This document shows, in pieces, positions 59,495 through 64,000 of a stretch of 64,000 nt of DNA; position 1 is the stretch's first letter, and each line of letters opens with the position of its first letter. The notes under the pieces were generated by a model that saw nothing but the letters and a program-made list of their open reading frames with translations, had not been told where the DNA came from and made no database searches. Position numbers and translations under genes: made by a program. Source of the stretch: Chitinophagaceae bacterium (GTDB lineage: Bacteria > Bacteroidota > Bacteroidia > Chitinophagales > UBA10324); assembly GCA_947469485.1 (NCBI GenBank), contig CANIPU010000013.1, positions 1 through 64,000 on the forward strand, read 5' to 3'.

Positions 59495-60493
59495 ATGAGA
59501 AAAGGTTCCGTGATTTTATTTTATGTTATGGTTGCCTATATGTTCATTTCATTCAGTTGGTGGACTATTCTCTTGCTCGAAAAGAACAAGGAGGTATTTG
59601 TTGAAGAGAGAAATTTTCTCGAATTAAAAAATTCAATAAAGAATAATACTGACACGGATTTTGAAAATAGTTCTGCGTATGAAATTCTACTAAAAAAATA
59701 CGAATCTCAAAAAAGAATGATTTTGAGTGAAGCTGTTGTAATGATGATGTTGTTGTTGACAGGAACATTTCAGCTTTATCGAACATTTAGTAAAGAAATT
59801 GAATTGAATAGGAGGCAAAAAAATTTCTTGCTTTCAATAACTCACGAATTAAAAAGTCCATTGTCATCAACAAAGCTTTCTCTTCAAACTTTATTAAAAA
59901 GAAATAAACTTGACGATGACAGGTATTTTAAATTAATTAATAATAGCCTTAATGATGTTGAAAGATTAAAAATTTTAGTCGATAATCTTTTGCTTTCAGC
60001 TCGAATTGAAGATCATTCATACCAGCCTTCATTTGAACTCTGTAATATTTCATCAATAACTGAAGAAATATTTAGTAAATCAAAAGAAGTCCATGGGTTG
60101 AATAAGAGTATTGATTTTAGTATTCAACCTGGGTTAATGGTGAATGGAGATACACTTGCTTTGCAAACCATAATAAATAACATAAATGACAATGCAATTA
60201 AGTATACGGCAGATGGTGCTTCAATTCATTGTCACTTATTTGAAGATTTAAACGAAGTAATAATTACAGTATCAGATAATGGTTTTGGGATTCCTCAGGA
60301 AGAAAAGCAGAAAATATTCAGTAAGTTTTACAGAGTTGGAAATGAAGAAACCCGATCGACAACTGGGACAGGGCTGGGATTATATATGGTAAAAGAATTG
60401 TTGAAATTGTTAAAAGGTAAAATTTATGTAAATGATAATTCACCAAAAGGTACAGTTTTTAAAATCAGTTTGCCAAAAGCTCAATTAACCTAA
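59495..60493 (+). CDS. Sensor histidine kinase
   Basis: A 332-residue kinase with two membrane helices flanking a short periplasmic loop (about residues 5-90), then the H box LLSITHELKSPLSSTKLSLQTL and the catalytic domain (INDNAIKYTADG, DNGFGIPQEEKQKIFSKFYR, TGTGLGLYMVKELL). It pairs with the OmpR-family regulator 43 nt downstream. This is a classical two-component pair; the stimulus cannot be read from the sequence. Confidence 0.9.
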   Translation: MRKGSVILFYVMVAYMFISFSWWTILLLEKNKEVFVEERNFLELKNSIKNNTDTDFENSSAYEILLKKYESQKRMILSEAVVMMMLLLTGTFQLYRTFSKEIELNRRQKNFLLSITHELKSPLSSTKLSLQTLLKRNKLDDDRYFKLINNSLNDVERLKILVDNLLLSARIEDHSYQPSFELCNISSITEEIFSKSKEVHGLNKSIDFSIQPGLMVNGDTLALQTIINNINDNAIKYTADGASIHCHLFEDLNEVIITVSDNGFGIPQEEKQKIFSKFYRVGNEETRSTTGTGLGLYMVKELLKLLKGKIYVNDNSPKGTVFKISLPKAQLT

Positions 60494-60536
60494 GTAGCTA
60501 ATTTAATTATTTTTTTCACCCTTAAATCAACCACTC

Positions 60537-61232
60537 ATGCTAAACAGAATTTTAGTTGTTGAAGACGAAAAAAGCTTACTTGATGCCATTCGTATGAATC
60601 TTGAAATGGAAGACTATGAAGTTGTAAGTGCAACAAATGGAATTGATGCATTAAAGATTTTTAAGGAACAAAGATTCAATTTAATCATTCTTGATGTTAT
60701 GATGCCGGAAATGGATGGCTTTCAGGTATGTGAAAAAATTAGACTTTCTGACTCTGAAACTCCGATACTTTTTTTGACTGCAAAAGATACTTTGGAAGAT
60801 AAGGTTATGGGTTTGAAATTAGGAGCAGATGATTATTTAACAAAACCGTTTAATCTTGAAGAGTTATTGCTCAGAGTAAAAATCCTGGTAAAGCATAGTT
60901 TAAAGGGCACCAGCAAAGAAAGAAAATCTGCCACAGTTGAATTTGGAAATTGCATGGTTGATTTTAAGACTTTTACTGCAAAGGGAACAGGAGGAAAAAA
61001 AATTCAATTAACTCAAAAAGAAGCCGCTTTATTAAAATTATTAATTGATCGTAAAAATCAAGTTGTATCCAGGCAACATATTTTGCAAACTGCATGGGGT
61101 TATGATGTTACTCCGAGTACAAGGACTATCGATAATTTTATTCTTGCTTTCAGAAGGTATTTCGAAAAGGATTCAAGAAATCCAAAACATTTCTTCTCAA
61201 TAAGAGGAGTAGGTTACAAGTTTGTAGAATAA
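60537..61232 (+). CDS. OmpR/PhoB-family response regulator transcription factor
   Basis: A 231-residue regulator. Its receiver domain has Glu9-Asp10, phosphoacceptor Asp53 in LIILDVMMPEMDG, and Lys in YLTKPFNLEELLLRV. The C-terminal winged-helix DNA-binding domain has LTQKEAALLKLLIDRKNQVVSRQHIL and TRTIDNFILAFRRYFEKD...GVGYKFVE. Output is DNA binding on phosphorylation by the upstream kinase. A perfect terminator follows. Confidence 0.92.
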   Translation: MLNRILVVEDEKSLLDAIRMNLEMEDYEVVSATNGIDALKIFKEQRFNLIILDVMMPEMDGFQVCEKIRLSDSETPILFLTAKDTLEDKVMGLKLGADDYLTKPFNLEELLLRVKILVKHSLKGTSKERKSATVEFGNCMVDFKTFTAKGTGGKKIQLTQKEAALLKLLIDRKNQVVSRQHILQTAWGYDVTPSTRTIDNFILAFRRYFEKDSRNPKHFFSIRGVGYKFVE

Positions 61233-61240
61233 AATATAAA

Positions 61241-61275
61241 AAAAGCTGCCATTGAATTCAATGGCAGCTTTTTTT
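61241..61275. terminator. Perfect palindromic bidirectional terminator
   Basis: A 32-nt perfect palindrome (AAAAGCTGCCATTGAA and its complement) with T tract, between the convergent response regulator and msrB genes. Confidence 0.93.
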
Positions 61276-61292
61276 AATATTGATAAAACTAA

Positions 61293-61817
61293 TTACTTAG
61301 ATTTTTCATCCTGAGTAAAATTCATTGATGCAGAATTCATGCAATATCTCAATCCTGTTGGTCTTGGTCCATCATCAAATACATGCCCCAAATGAGCGTG
61401 GCACTTTGAACATTGAATTTCAGTTCTAACCATACCATATGCAGTATCTTTTATTTCAATAATTGATTTATCATTAATTGGTTTAAAGAAACTTGGCCAT
61501 CCTGTGCCTGAATCAAATTTTGTATCTGAATTGAATAATGGTGAATTGCATACAACACATGAATACATACCAGTAATGTGATTATCCCAATATTTGTTTT
61601 TAAATGGGGGTTCTGTACTACACATCTGTGTTACATTGTATTGTTCAGTTGTTAGTTTTTGTTTAAGTTCTTCTTTATTCACTTCAACCTCTGGATTTCT
61701 ATTAATTTTTTCGTTCATAGAAGTTTTATTTTTTAGTTCATTGGTTTGTGTTTGTCCGCAAGCTGGTAATACGCTAATTAGGGTAAAGATGTAAGGAAGA
61801 AATTTTAATTTTATCAT
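61293..61817 (-). CDS. msrB: Peptide-methionine (R)-S-oxide reductase, lipoprotein form
   Basis: Start chosen at the second Met (MIKLKFLPYIFTLIS), 7 codons inside the track ORF, because it gives a clean lipoprotein signal with lipobox VLPAC. The mature MsrB domain has zinc-site cysteines in CVVCNSPLF and CSKCHAHLGHVF, the GTGWPSF substrate segment, and the catalytic Cys in LRYCMNSASMNF. It reduces methionine-R-sulfoxide in exported proteins, so it fits oxidative repair outside the cytoplasm. Confidence 0.92.
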   Translation of the reverse strand: MIKLKFLPYIFTLISVLPACGQTQTNELKNKTSMNEKINRNPEVEVNKEELKQKLTTEQYNVTQMCSTEPPFKNKYWDNHITGMYSCVVCNSPLFNSDTKFDSGTGWPSFFKPINDKSIIEIKDTAYGMVRTEIQCSKCHAHLGHVFDDGPRPTGLRYCMNSASMNFTQDEKSK

Positions 61818-61949
61818 TTGCTTTTTATTTGTAATCATTTACGAAGAAAAAAGAACCTTGGATTTTTATTCTGAAACAATTTCAAATTCATTTATGATTT
61901 TTGTGGAATTGTGATATAAAATTCTCTTACAACTAAACAAATTCAAAAC

Positions 61950-63551
61950 ATGACTAAAAAGTTCATAGTTAATAGTTTTATTATTCTTGGTGTGTTGAAT
62001 CTTTTCATTTTTAAAAATGCAAGTGCTCAAGCCAATGAACTTAAAGCTTTGCAGGTAAATATCTTTAAGAATGGCACATACTTTATTGCTAAGGAGTCTA
62101 ATGTGACCGGAAGCATAGCTAAATTTCCAGTTCCGCCAGGTCCACTTCAATCAACCTATTGGATTTATACAACAAAAGAAAATAAAATAAGCCGTATTGA
62201 TGTTTTAACTGATACTATTAAAGTCGCAAAAAAATCTGTTTCTCTAAACGATTTCTTTCTTGCAAATAAGGGGAAGGAAGCAATATTCACTTACTCTTAT
62301 GGGACAGGAAGTTCTGCACGGACAGTTGAAGGCATTATTAAGGATTATTCTTATGGCAACATGATTAAACTGGAAACCTCTGCCGGTTTACCATTGTTTT
62401 TTAATTCTCAAAATATTTTAGAATTTAGTTTGAAAGAAAAAGAAAATTCAAAGTATTCATTTGATTCAACATTGAGAATAGCAAAGGTTTATTTTAAACA
62501 GCCGGAATCAGATGAACCTGTTTTGTTGTCTTATATGAGCTCTGGTATTCAATGGCTTCCATCTTATAGCATACGGATAACAGATGCAGCTAAACTTCAA
62601 TTAGAAATGAAAGCTCTAGTTGAAAATTATGCAGAGGGCATAAAGGATGCTGATGTAGTTCTGACGGTTGGAAAACCACAAATGTTGTATGGTCAAACAA
62701 TTGACCCAATTGCAAATGACTTTTTCACTGGCGGAACAGGAGGTTATACTGCTAATCCGATTTATAATTATGGCGCCTATGCACAAGCTTCATCACCGAT
62801 GATGATGTATGATAACTCCGCTGTTACTGAAGAGAAAAGTTATGATGGTTATGTAGGAGATATGAATTATCAATACAATACTGAAGGAGAGAAAACAAAT
62901 GATTTATATATATATAAATTGGGAAAAGTTTCATTACCTAAAAACACAAAATCTTCATTCAGTATTTTTTCTTCTTCTATTCCTTATGAAGATTTATATG
63001 AAGTCACTATAAATGATTATGTAAATTTTTATTCAACTCAGAATATTCAAAAAAATGATGATCTGTTTTTTGATGTTTACCATAGTTTAAGAATTACAAA
63101 TTCTACTATTTTTCCTTTTACAACCGCACCTGTTTTTGTTCAGGATGAAAAATTGAATCCTCTTGCACAGGACCAAATAAAATATACTCCCAAAGGTAGT
63201 AAGGTAAAAGTTCAATTAAGCAAAGCTGTGGATGTTCAGGTAAAAGGAGAGGAGACAGAGCTTAATCGATCTGATAATCTAAAGAAATTTAATAATGCTC
63301 AATATAGAAAAGTAACCATCAAGGGTATAATTCATGTTGAGAATTTACAAGATAAAAATATAAAGCTGAATGTAAATAAGTTGATAATGGGAGAAATTAC
63401 TGAAGTATCAGATAACGGAGTAATCTCAAAACCTGGAAAGTTTTCCGGTTTAAATCCTTCAACCTCTGCAGAATGGAATGTTGAATTAACCGGGAACCAG
63501 AAAAAAGATATAACATACTTATATGATGTTTGGATTTATGCCGGGAATTAA
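61950..63551 (+). CDS. DUF4139 domain-containing secreted protein
   Basis: A 533-residue protein with a signal peptide (FIVNSFIILGVLNLFIFKNASAQ). The DUF4139 region is recognised from SYMSSGIQWLPSYSIRI, KLQLEMKALVENYAEGIKDADVVLTVGKPQ and the C-terminal beta-rich WNVELTGNQKKDITYLYDVWIYA. A Gly/Tyr/Asn-rich linker (about residues 265-315) separates the halves. It has no T9SS sorting domain, so it is probably periplasmic or outer-membrane associated. The molecular role of the family is unknown. Confidence 0.8.
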   Translation: MTKKFIVNSFIILGVLNLFIFKNASAQANELKALQVNIFKNGTYFIAKESNVTGSIAKFPVPPGPLQSTYWIYTTKENKISRIDVLTDTIKVAKKSVSLNDFFLANKGKEAIFTYSYGTGSSARTVEGIIKDYSYGNMIKLETSAGLPLFFNSQNILEFSLKEKENSKYSFDSTLRIAKVYFKQPESDEPVLLSYMSSGIQWLPSYSIRITDAAKLQLEMKALVENYAEGIKDADVVLTVGKPQMLYGQTIDPIANDFFTGGTGGYTANPIYNYGAYAQASSPMMMYDNSAVTEEKSYDGYVGDMNYQYNTEGEKTNDLYIYKLGKVSLPKNTKSSFSIFSSSIPYEDLYEVTINDYVNFYSTQNIQKNDDLFFDVYHSLRITNSTIFPFTTAPVFVQDEKLNPLAQDQIKYTPKGSKVKVQLSKAVDVQVKGEETELNRSDNLKKFNNAQYRKVTIKGIIHVENLQDKNIKLNVNKLIMGEITEVSDNGVISKPGKFSGLNPSTSAEWNVELTGNQKKDITYLYDVWIYAGN

Positions 63552-63604
63552 TTTTAGAAGATGTTGAATTATAAAGCTCTTAAATTTAGGTTTCTGTTAT
63601 AATT

Positions 63605-64000
63605 ATGAATAATGAATTTAAAGTGAGGTTAGATAAATATTTATGGGCTATTCGTCTTTATAAAACCCGTTCTCAGGCTGGAAATGCAATAGATTCTGGT
63701 AAGGTTAAAATGAATAGTAATTCGTTAAAGGCTTCTCATATTGTTAAGACAGGAGAAGAGTATTTCATTAATACCAAAGAAAAAAAATGGCAAATCAGAG
63801 TAGTTGATATTTTAGATAAAAGAATGAAAGCATCTGAAGTTGCTCCTTTCTTTAAAGATATTACATCTGTTGAAGAATTGGAGCGGATAAAAATGAAGTC
63901 TTCGTCTTTTAATGCAAGTATTAATAAGTATGAAGATAAATCAGGCCGACCTACAAAAAGGAATCGTCGAATGCTTGATAATATTTCAATTGAAGAATCC
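63605..64000 (+). CDS. S4-domain RNA-binding protein (Hsp15-like), cut by the window end
   Basis: Open from ATG 63605 with no stop before the window ends, so it is absent from the ORF track; 132 codons are visible. The N-terminus is a classic S4 domain: VRLDKYLWAIRLYKTRSQAGNAIDSGKVKMN, then ASHIVKTGEEY. The basic C-terminal tail (GRPTKRNRRML) fits Hsp15-type proteins, which bind free 50S subunits carrying a nascent chain and help recycle them. The 3' end is outside the window. Confidence 0.87.
   Translation, partial: MNNEFKVRLDKYLWAIRLYKTRSQAGNAIDSGKVKMNSNSLKASHIVKTGEEYFINTKEKKWQIRVVDILDKRMKASEVAPFFKDITSVEELERIKMKSSSFNASINKYEDKSGRPTKRNRRMLDNISIEES

Overview
The window is chromosomal DNA from a member of the Bacteroidota. 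Four exported proteins carry C-terminal type IX secretion (T9SS) sorting domains. The clearest promoters match the Bacteroidota TTG / TAnnTTTG pattern. DUF3467 follows rpoC, and a ccmB-ccmC-ccmD block and a parE-parC pair are present, as is usual in this phylum. The DNA is AT-rich. No rRNA, CRISPR array, prophage or plasmid module is visible. A family below phylum cannot be assigned from this sequence alone.

Layout. 0-8.8 kb: a small Cys-rich lipoprotein, an oligosaccharide flippase, a GT4 glycosyltransferase overlapping a copper P-type ATPase, a Tat-exported superoxide dismutase, tRNA-His, a MATE exporter and a soluble histidine kinase/receiver pair. 8.8-17.8 kb: EttA, then an accessory island holding a complete IS256-family element between two inverted copies of a degenerate 63-bp repeat array, then rpoC with its own promoter and DUF3467. 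rpoB, normally directly upstream of rpoC, is absent. 17.9-25 kb: three large repetitive T9SS cargo proteins, the third split by a (CAAT)4 frameshift. 25-35 kb: an ArsC-like protein, small proteins, a PafA-like phosphatase, parE-parC, and a copper monooxygenase-like haem-motif protein split at a C7 tract. 35-43 kb: yidC and pyrG, ccmBCD with glutamate dehydrogenase, and a dihaem cytochrome c frameshifted in its signal peptide at a duplicated 4-mer. 43-53 kb: a compact formate/molybdenum-cofactor operon (TauE, mobA, moaD, moaE, fhs, fdhD, a NuoE-NuoF fusion, the FdhA catalytic subunit, a moaC-moaB fusion). 53-64 kb: tRNA-Arg, floA/nfeD, mazG with a giant NtrY-like kinase, a histidine kinase/OmpR regulator pair, msrB, a DUF4139 protein, and an S4-domain protein cut by the window end.

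How the genes fit together. The formate dehydrogenase subunits, FdhD, MoaC/MoaB/MoaD/MoaE/MobA and Fhs would together make the molybdopterin cofactor, sulfurate it, oxidise formate to CO2 with NAD+, and feed formate into the tetrahydrofolate C1 pool. MoaA and MoeA must be supplied from elsewhere. CcmBCD would export haem for periplasmic c-type cytochromes, and several haem-motif exported proteins are encoded in the same window.

The most interesting signals are three. (1) Three exported proteins with CxxCH haem motifs are each broken by one indel at a short repeat ((CAAT)4, C7, (CTGC)2), which suggests either phase variation or systematic assembly error. (2) rpoC is uncoupled from rpoB next to an IS256 element that lacks a target duplication. 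(3) A 63-bp (3 x 21) repeat family occurs as inverted copies on both sides of that element.
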